Assembly (NCBI RefSeq): GCF_002954225.1 | Contig: NZ_PPTH01000013.1 | Span: 145,386 to 209,385 of the forward strand | Length of the DNA stretch: 64,000 nt | Reading direction: 5' to 3' | Source: Arthrobacter ruber | GTDB taxonomy: Bacteria; Actinomycetota; Actinomycetes; Actinomycetales; Micrococcaceae | Shown: positions 57,299 through 64,000 of the stretch, one piece after another | Position numbering within the stretch: position 1 is the stretch's first letter | Layout: every line of letters begins with the position of its first letter | Notes under the pieces: generated by a model | Database searches by the model: none | Told to the model about the DNA's origin: nothing | What the model saw: only the letters and a program-made list of their open reading frames with translations | Translations under genes and position numbers: made by a program

Positions 57299-57918
57299 CG
57301 CGAGCACTGATCATCGTGGATGTGCAGAACGATTTCTGCGAGGGCGGGTCCCTCGCCGTGCAGGGTGGCGCGCAGGTCGCAGCCGCGATCAGCGACCACA
57401 TCGATGAGCAGGCCGGCTCCTACGACTACGTCGTCGCGACGCAGGACTGGCACATCGATCCGGGGGCGCATTTCTCCGAGGACCCCGACTTCGTGGACTC
57501 CTGGCCTGTCCACTGCGTCGCCGACACCAAGGGATCCGACTTCCACCGGGACCTCGACACCGAGAGCATCGACGCCGTGTTCCGCAAGGGGCAGTTCGAG
57601 GCCGCGTACTCGGGCTTCGAGGGTGTCAAGGCGCCCGACGACGAAGTGCCCACGGGTGAGCAGAAACTCGGCGGCGGGGCGGTCGACCCCGACGAGGACC
57701 CGATGACCCTCGACGACTGGCTGCAGGACCACGAGGTGGACGACGTCGTGATCGCCGGGCTCGCCACCGACTACTGCGTGCGGGCCACCGCGCTCGACGC
57801 ACTCCAGGCGGGGTACGCGGTGTCCGTGCTCACCGACCTCACGCGGGGCGTGCACGAGGACAGGTCGGAGCAGACCCTGGACGAACTCGAGGCCGCAGGC
57901 ATCGAACTGGTGCGCTAG
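57295..57918 (+). CDS. pncA: Nicotinamidase (isochorismatase-like)
   Basis: Converts nicotinamide to nicotinate for the PncB next to it. 207 residues, the usual length. The catalytic triad is Asp in IIVDVQNDFCEGG, Lys in VFRKGQF and Cys in GLATDYCVRATALDA; metal-binding Asp and His residues are in ATQDWHIDPGAHF. GTG start overlapping the pncB stop. Followed after 12 bp by a strong terminator. Confidence 0.94.
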   Translation: MTRALIIVDVQNDFCEGGSLAVQGGAQVAAAISDHIDEQAGSYDYVVATQDWHIDPGAHFSEDPDFVDSWPVHCVADTKGSDFHRDLDTESIDAVFRKGQFEAAYSGFEGVKAPDDEVPTGEQKLGGGAVDPDEDPMTLDDWLQDHEVDDVVIAGLATDYCVRATALDALQAGYAVSVLTDLTRGVHEDRSEQTLDELEAAGIELVR

Positions 57919-57930
57919 AACCGGATGCAC

Positions 57931-57963
57931 GAGGGCCGGGCTGGTACGTCCAGCCCGGCCCTC
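57931..57963. terminator. Bidirectional terminator between pncA and the helicase gene
   Basis: GAGGGCCGGGCTGG pairs perfectly with CCAGCCCGGCCCTC over a five-base loop (14-bp stem), followed by GTTCTGT on the plus strand. It lies between two converging genes and can serve both. Confidence 0.75.
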
Positions 57964-57982
57964 GTTCTGTGTCCGCGCAGCG

Positions 57983-59761
57983 CTACTTCTTGCCGATGAA
58001 CCAGTCCTGCAGCTTCTGCAGGCGGCGCTGGAGCTGGTCCTCGTCGGCCTGGGCCACGGCCGGGCCGCCGCACTGCCGGCGCAGCTCTGTGTGCACCTGG
58101 CCGTGGGGCATGCCCGTCCGGGCGGCCCACGCCGAGACGTTCTTCGCGAGTTGCCCACGCAGTTCGGTGAGCTGCCGGTGGTCCACCACGAGCGGCTCGG
58201 CGGCCGCGGCCGCCGTCGGGCGTGTCTTGCGGCGTGACTGCTGCTCCTGCTGGCGCTGGCGCAGGAGCTGGCCCACCTGGTCGGCGTCGAGCAGCCCGGG
58301 GATGCCGAGGAAGTCGAGTTCTTCGTCGCTACCCATCTCACCACCGGTCCCGAACTCGCCGCCGTCGAACAGGACGCGGTCGAAGGACGCCTGTGACTCG
58401 AGCGCCTCGAACTTCTGCTTGGTCAGCGAATCCGACGCCTTGTCCTCGCGGTTCGCAGCCTCCATCAGCGCGTCCTCGAGGCCGAACCCCTCGTCGTCCT
58501 TCTCCGGGCGGTCGAGGGCGTGGTCGCGTTCGAGTTCGAGCTGGTTCGCCAGGGCCATGAGGTTCGGCACGGACGGCAGGAAGATCGACGCCGTCTCGCC
58601 ACGCCGTCGGGCACGAACGTAGCGTCCGACGGCCTGGGCGAAGAACAGCGGGGTCGCGGTGGACGTCGCGTAGACGCCGACGGCGAGGCGCGGGACGTCC
58701 ACGCCCTCGGACACCATGCGCACCGCCACCATCCAGCGCTTGTCCCCTGCGGAGAACTCCTCGATCTTCGAGGAGGCCTTCGCGTCGTCGGACAGGATCA
58801 CCGTCGGGGACTCCCCCGTGATGCGCTTGAGCTGGCCCGCATAGGCGCGGGCGTCGTCGTGGTCCGTCGCGATGACGAGGCCCCCGGCGTCGTGCACGGT
58901 GCGGCGCACCTCGGTGAGGCGCTTGTCGGCGGCGGCGAGGACCGCGGGGATCCACTCGCCGGCCGGGTTGAGTGCCGTCCGCCAGGCCTGGGCCGTGATG
59001 TCCTTCGTCACCGCGGCCTCACCCAGCGATGCCGCCATCTCCTCCCCACCGCTGGTGCGCCAGCGCATCTGGCCGGAGTACGCCATGAACATGACGGGCC
59101 GGACCACGTGGTCGCGGAGGGCCTGGCCGTAGCCGTAGGTGTAGTCGGCGCGTGAACGGCGGATCCCGTCGCGGTCCTCGGCGTACTCGACGAAGGGGAT
59201 GGCCGCGGTGTCCGAGCGGAAGGGCGTCCCTGTGAGCGCGAGGCGGCGTGCCGCGGGTTCGAAGGCCTCGCGGATGCCGTCGCCCCACGAGAGAGCGTCG
59301 CCGCCGTGGTGGATCTCGTCGAGGATCACGAGGGTGCGGGCGGCCTCCGTCTTCGCGCGGTGCAGCATCGGCTTGCTGGCCACCTGGGCGTAGGTCACGG
59401 CCACGCCGATGAACGCACCGCCGTGGCGACCGTCGGCGTTCTTGAAGTTGGGGTCGATCGCAAGGCCCACCTTCGCGGCCGCGTCCGCCCACTGGCGCTT
59501 GAGGTGGTCGGTGGGCGCGACGATCGTGATGCGGTTGATGACGCCGCGATCGACGAGCTCGGTCGCCACCCGGAGGGCGAAGGTCGTCTTGCCGGCACCC
59601 GGGGTGGCCACCGCGAGGAAATCGCTCGGGGACTCCCGGAAATACTTCTCCAGCGCTTCGCTCTGCCACTGGCGCAGCTTGGGGGCGGTCCCCCAGGCTG
59701 CGCGCTCCGGATATGCGGGGGGCAGGGCTGCGCCGGCACCGAACAGGGTGTCACTACTCAC
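57983..59761 (-). CDS. DEAD/DEAH-box superfamily 2 helicase
   Basis: 592-residue ATP-dependent helicase or translocase. Walker A VATPGAGKTTFAL (about 51-63), motif Ia IVAPTDHLKRQW, DEIH box ILDEIHHGGD, motif III LTGTPFRSD, and in the second RecA domain VRMVSEGVDVPRLAVGVYAT and QAVGRYVRARR with arginine fingers. A C-terminal helical region of about 200 residues is rich in Gln, Glu and Arg. Related to RadD/UvrB-like helicases of uncertain role. The GTG start overlaps the MFS gene stop (GTGA). Confidence 0.92.
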   Translation of the reverse strand: MSSDTLFGAGAALPPAYPERAAWGTAPKLRQWQSEALEKYFRESPSDFLAVATPGAGKTTFALRVATELVDRGVINRITIVAPTDHLKRQWADAAAKVGLAIDPNFKNADGRHGGAFIGVAVTYAQVASKPMLHRAKTEAARTLVILDEIHHGGDALSWGDGIREAFEPAARRLALTGTPFRSDTAAIPFVEYAEDRDGIRRSRADYTYGYGQALRDHVVRPVMFMAYSGQMRWRTSGGEEMAASLGEAAVTKDITAQAWRTALNPAGEWIPAVLAAADKRLTEVRRTVHDAGGLVIATDHDDARAYAGQLKRITGESPTVILSDDAKASSKIEEFSAGDKRWMVAVRMVSEGVDVPRLAVGVYATSTATPLFFAQAVGRYVRARRRGETASIFLPSVPNLMALANQLELERDHALDRPEKDDEGFGLEDALMEAANREDKASDSLTKQKFEALESQASFDRVLFDGGEFGTGGEMGSDEELDFLGIPGLLDADQVGQLLRQRQQEQQSRRKTRPTAAAAAEPLVVDHRQLTELRGQLAKNVSAWAARTGMPHGQVHTELRRQCGGPAVAQADEDQLQRRLQKLQDWFIGKK

Positions 59762-61215
59762 GCCGGGACAGTACCTTCCATTGACTTGCTGGGGGTGAGG
59801 CCGGGGCCTTCATCGGATGACCTGGCCCCTCTCAGACCCGAAACTATACCTGCTGCCGTGAACACCCACAGAGCGAGCCAGATCGCAACGAACGTGGGCA
59901 CGTGTCCCGGATCGGCGGGATCGCGCAGGAGCGCGAACAGGGCACCGGCACCGGCCGTTCCGGCGACCCCGCCCAGCTGGTCGGAGATCTGCAGGGCGGC
60001 CGAGTTGCGCCCCTGCTCGGTGGTCGGCGACAGTTTCAGCACCAGCACCGACGTGCTCGACAGCGTCATCCCCATGGCGAAACCCGAGAGTCCCCACACC
60101 ACGGCGAGCACCCACAGTGGCGCTTCGACCGCCGTCGCAAGGGCGAAGCCGCCGAGCGAGAGCGAGAGGATCGAGGAGCCGGCGACGAGCAGCCACTGCC
60201 GCTTGAACGTCACACGCGCCTGGACGTAGGACCCGGCGCTCCAGCCGAGTGCGCCGGCACTCAGGGTGAGGCCGGCGGTCCCGGGGTCGATCTCCCGCGA
60301 ACTCGCCAGCATGAGCGGGATGAAGGCCTCGGTACCGAAGAAGGCCACATTCACAAGGCCGCGTGTCGCGATGATGCTCGGTAGCCCGCGGCCGAGGACC
60401 AGGGTGCCCTTGGGCAGGAGTGCCGGCAGGACGAACAGGGCGACCACGACGCCGGCCGCGGCCAGGAGGGCGAGCCCGGTGACGGTCCCGGCGTCGGGAT
60501 CCTGCGTGTCGGCGAGCCGGACCACCGCCCATTGGGCCACGAAGACGCCACCGGCCAGGGCGAGGCCGCGCAGGACCCGCGCTCTCGCCGAACCGGCCTC
60601 GTTCGAATCCAGCGGCCCGAGCTCCCTCGTCTTGGGCCATACGATCACGACGGCGGCGAGGACCACGGGCGCGGCACCGAGGAACACCCAGCGCCATCCG
60701 AACTGCTGCGTGACGAAACCCGCGACCACCGGTCCGATCAGGGCCGGCAGCACCCATGCGGCGGCGAGCCAGCCGAACACCACCGGCTGGGCCCGCTGCG
60801 GGAAGGAGCGCCCGATGACGACGTACACCGCCACGATCATGGCGCCACCGCCCAGTCCGGACACCGCACGGCCCACCGTGACGAGCCAGAAGTCGGACGC
60901 CACTCCCGCCACCAGCAGGCCGAGGATCATGAGGGTCATCCCGACGGCGAGCGCGGGCCGGGGACCCTTGCGGTCGCACCACGAGCCGGCGACGACGGTG
61001 CCCAGCAGGGATGCCGTCAGGTACATGGAGAACGCGAGGCCGTAGCTCGCTTCGCCGGAGAGCTCACGGGCCACGGAGGGCATTGCGGTGATGACGGCCA
61101 TCGCCTCGAAGGCCGCGCAGGTGATGATCGCGAGGATGCCGATGGTGAGGGGGCGCAGCTCGGGCGTCATCACGCCGGCTGACTTCTTCGTGGCCGTTCT
61201 GGCGGTCTTGCTCAT
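59758..61215 (-). CDS. MFS transporter, DHA2-like drug exporter
   Basis: 485 residues with about 14 membrane helices. The helix 2-3 loop GSWCDRKGPRPALAVG is the MFS signature, and the helix 5 antiporter-like motif region VLPALIGPVVAGFV suits the drug:proton antiporter family 2. A basic N-terminus (TARTATKKSAG) faces the cytoplasm. The substrate is unknown. Coupled by a 4-bp overlap to the helicase gene, an arrangement with no obvious functional reason. Confidence 0.88.
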   Translation of the reverse strand: MSKTARTATKKSAGVMTPELRPLTIGILAIITCAAFEAMAVITAMPSVARELSGEASYGLAFSMYLTASLLGTVVAGSWCDRKGPRPALAVGMTLMILGLLVAGVASDFWLVTVGRAVSGLGGGAMIVAVYVVIGRSFPQRAQPVVFGWLAAAWVLPALIGPVVAGFVTQQFGWRWVFLGAAPVVLAAVVIVWPKTRELGPLDSNEAGSARARVLRGLALAGGVFVAQWAVVRLADTQDPDAGTVTGLALLAAAGVVVALFVLPALLPKGTLVLGRGLPSIIATRGLVNVAFFGTEAFIPLMLASSREIDPGTAGLTLSAGALGWSAGSYVQARVTFKRQWLLVAGSSILSLSLGGFALATAVEAPLWVLAVVWGLSGFAMGMTLSSTSVLVLKLSPTTEQGRNSAALQISDQLGGVAGTAGAGALFALLRDPADPGHVPTFVAIWLALWVFTAAGIVSGLRGARSSDEGPGLTPSKSMEGTVPA

Positions 61216-61460
61216 GGCACCTGGTGTTCTACTGGGGTCTGCTCATGCGTGGCCGGCGTGGCCGTGGCTCGCCGGTGTTCCTCGGTCAGCGGCGCACCGA
61301 GCCACCCCGAGGGGTGCGACTGTGCCGACGTGTCGGATGGCCATGTGCCTCGCGCAGATCGGCATGACATGAACCAGCCCTTCACCCTGTGGAGCTCCAG
61401 GACCTGCAACGGACCCCTGGGGCGCATGCTCCCGCGGTCGGGCGTGCTACTGCCCGGTTG
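61216..61460. other. 245-bp gap without a recognised gene
   Basis: Both strands were read for RNA genes and small proteins. A 71-residue minus-strand frame here lacks a ribosome binding site and any recognisable features. The stretch should hold the MFS promoter and the end of the DUF3039 transcript; no clear terminator was found. Confidence 0.4.
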
Positions 61461-61760
61461 TCAGCTCTTGGGGTCGTCGTTGCCCGGACGCAGGCCGTTG
61501 TAGATCTCTTTGCATTCGGGGCACACGGGGAATTTCTCCGGGTCGCGGCCCGGTGTCCACACCTTGCCGCAGAGGGCGATCACGGGCTCGCCGGTGAAGG
61601 CCGACTCCATGATCTTCTCCTTGCGCACGTAGTGCGCGAAGCGCTCGGCGTCACCGGGCTCGACCTCCTGACGCACTTCCTCCCGTTCGATGGTTGCCGT
61701 GGAGCCGCCGGTGCCGGGGTCGAGGGGATCGTTGGCGAAGGGATCTGCAGGCATAGTCAT
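61461..61760 (-). CDS. DUF3039 zinc-ribbon-like protein
   Basis: 99 residues of the actinobacterial DUF3039 family. A disordered N-terminus precedes FAHYVRKEKIMESAFTGEPVIALCGKVW and PVCPECKEIYNGL; the His, Cys and CPEC residues probably bind zinc. The ATG at 61760 follows TAGACT by six bases, while a second ATG at 61754 is in frame; the promoter geometry favours the first. Function unknown; it is widely conserved in actinobacteria, which supports a basic cellular role. Confidence 0.92.
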   Translation of the reverse strand: MTMPADPFANDPLDPGTGGSTATIEREEVRQEVEPGDAERFAHYVRKEKIMESAFTGEPVIALCGKVWTPGRDPEKFPVCPECKEIYNGLRPGNDDPKS

Positions 61761-61766
61761 GACCCC

Positions 61767-61772
61767 AGTCTA
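61767..61772 (-). promoter_or_regulatory. -10 box for leaderless DUF3039 mRNA
   Basis: TAGACT, six bases (GGGGTC), ATG at 61760 on the minus strand. Confidence 0.55.
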
Positions 61773-61897
61773 TCGCCCGTCCGCGCAGGGCCCCCGGCGG
61801 AAGTTCTGAGTATCCAATTCCTTTCTCCGGAATATCCCGCATCGACTCAACGAATTACTTCAACTCGCCTCCTGGATTGCATTCGTAAGGCCCCCGA

Positions 61898-61903
61898 TAG
61901 TGT
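61898..61903 (+). promoter_or_regulatory. Possible promoter of the DUF222/HNH gene
   Basis: TAGTGT is a candidate -10 box with TTGCAT at 61877-61882 as a possible -35 (15-base spacer, slightly short). The stretch 61800-61890 is clearly more AT-rich than the genes around it. Confidence 0.35.
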
Positions 61904-61928
61904 CGGTGGCGGGGTCGATGATGGAGGC

Positions 61929-63371
61929 ATGAGAACGGGTGCCGAGTATCGGACGGAATGCGAGCGGATCGACGCACGCATACTGTCCCTCAACGCCGAG
62001 AAAGCCCGCATCGACGCCGATATGGCAGCCGCCACCGAGGAACTGCGTGTACTTCTCGAAGACCAGTTCTTCGATTACCAGTCCGGCGCGCAATCCGGTG
62101 GGGAATCCGGTCGACAATCCGATCAGCACGGCACCAGGCGACGCCGCACGAATCTGGCGGATACGACCGCCGCAACCGAGCTGGCATGTCTGCTGCGGAT
62201 CTCCGAACGAGCCGCTCATCGCCTCGTGCAATACTCCGCGGTCCTGGTCAACTACCAGCCGAGAACCCTCCAGGCCCTCCGCGAGGGAACCATCTCCTGG
62301 GCACATGCGACCACCGTCGTGCACGAATGCGAGGGGCTGCCCGCAGGCGCGGCCGCCCTGCTCGAGGATCAACTCCTCCCACTGGCCGCGGACACCACCC
62401 CCAGCCGCCTGTCCGCCAGGGCACGCTCACTACGCACGCGGCTGGACCCCGAGCCCCTCCTCGACCGGGCTGCCACCGCCGCATCCCGTCGCCGCGTGGA
62501 CATCGAACCCGATCACGACGCGATGGCCTGGCTGCACGTGTACCTGTCCGCCACCGATGCCACCGCCATCGACACCCGCCTGAACCTGACCGCCCGTACG
62601 CTGCAGACTCCCACCGAGCACCGCACCCTGCCCCAGCTACGCGCCGATGTCCTCACCGACCTGCTGATCTCCGGAGACGGCCGCCCCGGCACCACCGCCT
62701 GCCAGGGCGCTGGTGCCGGGACCGGGTCGGACACGGGGGCTGGTGCGGATGCGGGTAGTGCGAGTACGGGCGCCAGCTCCGGGGCCTGTGCTGGGGTGGC
62801 AGCCGGGGCTGGAAGGATCAGGGCCCACGTCAATGTCACCGTCCCGGTGCTGACGCTGCTCGGCGTGGACGACGCCCCGGCCGATCTCGAAGGCTACGGA
62901 CCCATTCCCGCCGATATCGCCCGGCGGCTGGCAGCCCACGCGCCCTCGTTCACACGCCTGCTCACCCATCCCGAAACCGGGGCCGTGCTCAGCGTCGGCC
63001 GCACCACCTACAGCGTCCCTGCGGACTTGAAGGCCTGGCTCCGGGTCCGCGATCAAACCTGCCGCCACCCCGGCTGCACCATCCCGGCCTCCCGCTGCGA
63101 ACTCGACCACACCGTGCCCTGGTCCCATGGCGGACCCACCAGCTATGACAATCTTGCGCACCTGTGCCGCAAGCACCACAAGCTCAAGAGCGAAGGCATC
63201 TGGCGCTACACCCAGGATCCCCGGGATGCGCTGGACACCGGGAACACTCCTGCCGGTCAGAACGCCCTCGGCACACAGGACACCCGAGACCGACAACCAT
63301 CCGGTCGACTCACCGCCATCTCACCCACCGGCCGCGTCTACACCAGCGACCCCGTACCCCCGCCGTTCTGA
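61929..63371 (+). CDS. DUF222 and HNH endonuclease domain protein (13E12-type repeat family)
   Basis: 480 residues. A coiled-coil start (AEKARIDADMAAATEELRVLL) leads into the helical DUF222 domain (about 75-330). The C-terminal HNH domain follows: CRHPGC and ASRCELDHTVPWSHGG with the catalytic His, then NLAHLCRKHHKLKSEG. Between them, residues about 257-295 are an inserted Gly/Ala/Ser/Thr low-complexity run. These proteins occur in many copies in actinobacterial genomes and behave like selfish or mobile-associated genes, but cutting activity is rarely shown. GGAGG sits only one base before the ATG, so the start is uncertain. Confidence 0.88.
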   Translation: MRTGAEYRTECERIDARILSLNAEKARIDADMAAATEELRVLLEDQFFDYQSGAQSGGESGRQSDQHGTRRRRTNLADTTAATELACLLRISERAAHRLVQYSAVLVNYQPRTLQALREGTISWAHATTVVHECEGLPAGAAALLEDQLLPLAADTTPSRLSARARSLRTRLDPEPLLDRAATAASRRRVDIEPDHDAMAWLHVYLSATDATAIDTRLNLTARTLQTPTEHRTLPQLRADVLTDLLISGDGRPGTTACQGAGAGTGSDTGAGADAGSASTGASSGACAGVAAGAGRIRAHVNVTVPVLTLLGVDDAPADLEGYGPIPADIARRLAAHAPSFTRLLTHPETGAVLSVGRTTYSVPADLKAWLRVRDQTCRHPGCTIPASRCELDHTVPWSHGGPTSYDNLAHLCRKHHKLKSEGIWRYTQDPRDALDTGNTPAGQNALGTQDTRDRQPSGRLTAISPTGRVYTSDPVPPPF

Positions 63372-63425
63372 TCCCTGCCGGCAACCACCTGTAGCCGTCG
63401 GCCAGCGGTCATCACCGGCAACCAC

Positions 63426-64000
63426 TCAGCGGGTAGGCGGCTGGCAGCCGATCCCGGTGGGGTTCTCCAGGCAGTCCTGGCTCACCTGATGTCCCTGCGT
63501 GCGCCAGATACTCATGAGATGCGGCGCCGAGACCACGGCGGCCTCTCCGGCGACCGGCTGGAAAGGCCCGCCGTCGACCGAATAATCCCCGGCGAAGAAC
63601 GTGGTCACTGTTACCTGGAAGTCCCCCGTCTTGGCGTACCGGTGACTCGTCGGCGTCTGCGTATCGAACCCATTGCCCGGCACCGGACCGCCAGGGCTGG
63701 TGGTGCGTACGGTCGTGCCATCGCCGTACTCCCACAGATACGCGACCGGACGGGCCATGAGCACGACATCGGCGTCCTGGAACTCGAACGCGAACTCCTG
63801 CTCCGCAGCCTGAGCCCACAAGTTCGAGTGCGCGTTGCGCAGCCCGAAATTCGCGGGCTGCGACAGGACCGTCGCCGCAAGCACCGGCTGCTTCTGGAAC
63901 TCCTCCACCGTGATCACCACCGGCACTTCCGCGGGCACGAATCCGGCCTCCACGGGCGCGACCGGCGGCTCGCCGGGATACATGCAGGAAGTCCTACCCG
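63426..64000 (-). CDS. PKD-domain protein, 5' end beyond the window
   Basis: At least 185 residues are visible and the frame stays open to the window edge, so the true start, probably with a signal peptide, lies outside. The first in-window Met is at 63983. VITVEEFQKQPV and a PKD-like core, YLWEYGDGTTVRTTSPGG to TSHRYAKTGDFQVTVTTFF, are present, as in other Micrococcaceae secreted PKD proteins. The C-terminus holds a Cys pair (SQDCLENPTGIGCQ) that may form a disulfide, consistent with export. PKD domains mediate protein or carbohydrate contact at the surface. Confidence 0.75.
   Translation of the reverse strand, partial: GRTSCMYPGEPPVAPVEAGFVPAEVPVVITVEEFQKQPVLAATVLSQPANFGLRNAHSNLWAQAAEQEFAFEFQDADVVLMARPVAYLWEYGDGTTVRTTSPGGPVPGNGFDTQTPTSHRYAKTGDFQVTVTTFFAGDYSVDGGPFQPVAGEAAVVSAPHLMSIWRTQGHQVSQDCLENPTGIGCQPPTR

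Noticed and set aside
61216-61460. A structured RNA (SRP, 6S or tmRNA type) in the gap before DUF3039
   Set aside because: I looked for the conserved SRP GNAR/tetraloop core, a 6S-type bubble and a tmRNA-like tag frame and found none; the short stems there are ordinary for GC-rich DNA.

Overview
The window reads as chromosomal DNA of a high-GC Gram-positive actinobacterium, most likely Arthrobacter or a close relative in the Micrococcaceae. This rests on very GC-rich codon use throughout, the actinobacterial order rdgB-rph-MBL-murI-DUF2017-clpS-pncB, the DUF2795, DUF3039 and DUF222/HNH (13E12-type) proteins, lipoproteins with lipoboxes, and many promoters that place a TAnnnT -10 box 5-7 nt before a start codon, which is the leaderless-transcript arrangement. 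I see no prophage, insertion sequence, CRISPR array or rRNA. Two tRNAs (Lys-CTT and Leu-TAG) are present. The genus call is inferred from content and was not tested by comparison.

Layout. 0-4.3 kb: a 2-hydroxyacid dehydrogenase and a sugar dehydrogenase transcribed divergently, tRNA-Lys, a small membrane protein, a VOC protein and DUF2795. 4.4-17.6 kb: the standout region, a heptose and glycan cluster. It holds GmhA, GmhB, two HldE-type bifunctional kinase/nucleotidyltransferases, six glycosyltransferases (GT2, two GT4-like, three GT9), an aldehyde dehydrogenase and a short-chain dehydrogenase. Every step from sedoheptulose-7-phosphate to ADP-D,D-heptose is encoded, but no HldD epimerase is seen. 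In the core operon gmhB-GT9-GT4-GT4-gmhA-hldE, each stop codon overlaps the next start by 4 bp. 17.6-31.1 kb: a SigB/SigF-type sigma factor, a MarR regulator, a Bcp peroxiredoxin, tRNA-Leu, a fasciclin lipoprotein, an orphan peptide-type binding protein, malate:quinone oxidoreductase, an RND transporter, a second MarR regulator, a transglutaminase-like protein, an SDR and a lipoprotein.

31.2-37.1 kb: the NAD synthesis locus nrtR-nadA-nadB-nadC-cysteine desulfurase, with a palindrome at the nrtR promoter. 37.3-50.9 kb: a hydrolase, a soluble Ser/Thr kinase, a small acidic protein, an MFS transporter, the SbcCD nuclease, an aquaporin-family channel, a degenerate ADP-ribosylglycohydrolase paired with an SDR, an exonuclease-BRCT protein, a HAD phosphatase and a GNAT acetyltransferase. 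50.9-57.9 kb: DedA, RdgB, RNase PH, an MBL hydrolase, glutamate racemase, DUF2017, ClpS, and the NAD salvage pair pncB-pncA. 58-64 kb: a helicase, an MFS exporter, DUF3039, a DUF222/HNH protein and a PKD-domain protein cut by the window edge.

Together the window supports de novo NAD synthesis (nadABC with a desulfurase that can serve the NadA cluster), nicotinamide and nicotinate salvage (pncA, pncB), DNA and nucleotide maintenance, and a dedicated heptose-containing surface polymer or glycoconjugate whose structure cannot be read from the sequence. All functional assignments come from reading motifs by eye; no database search was run.
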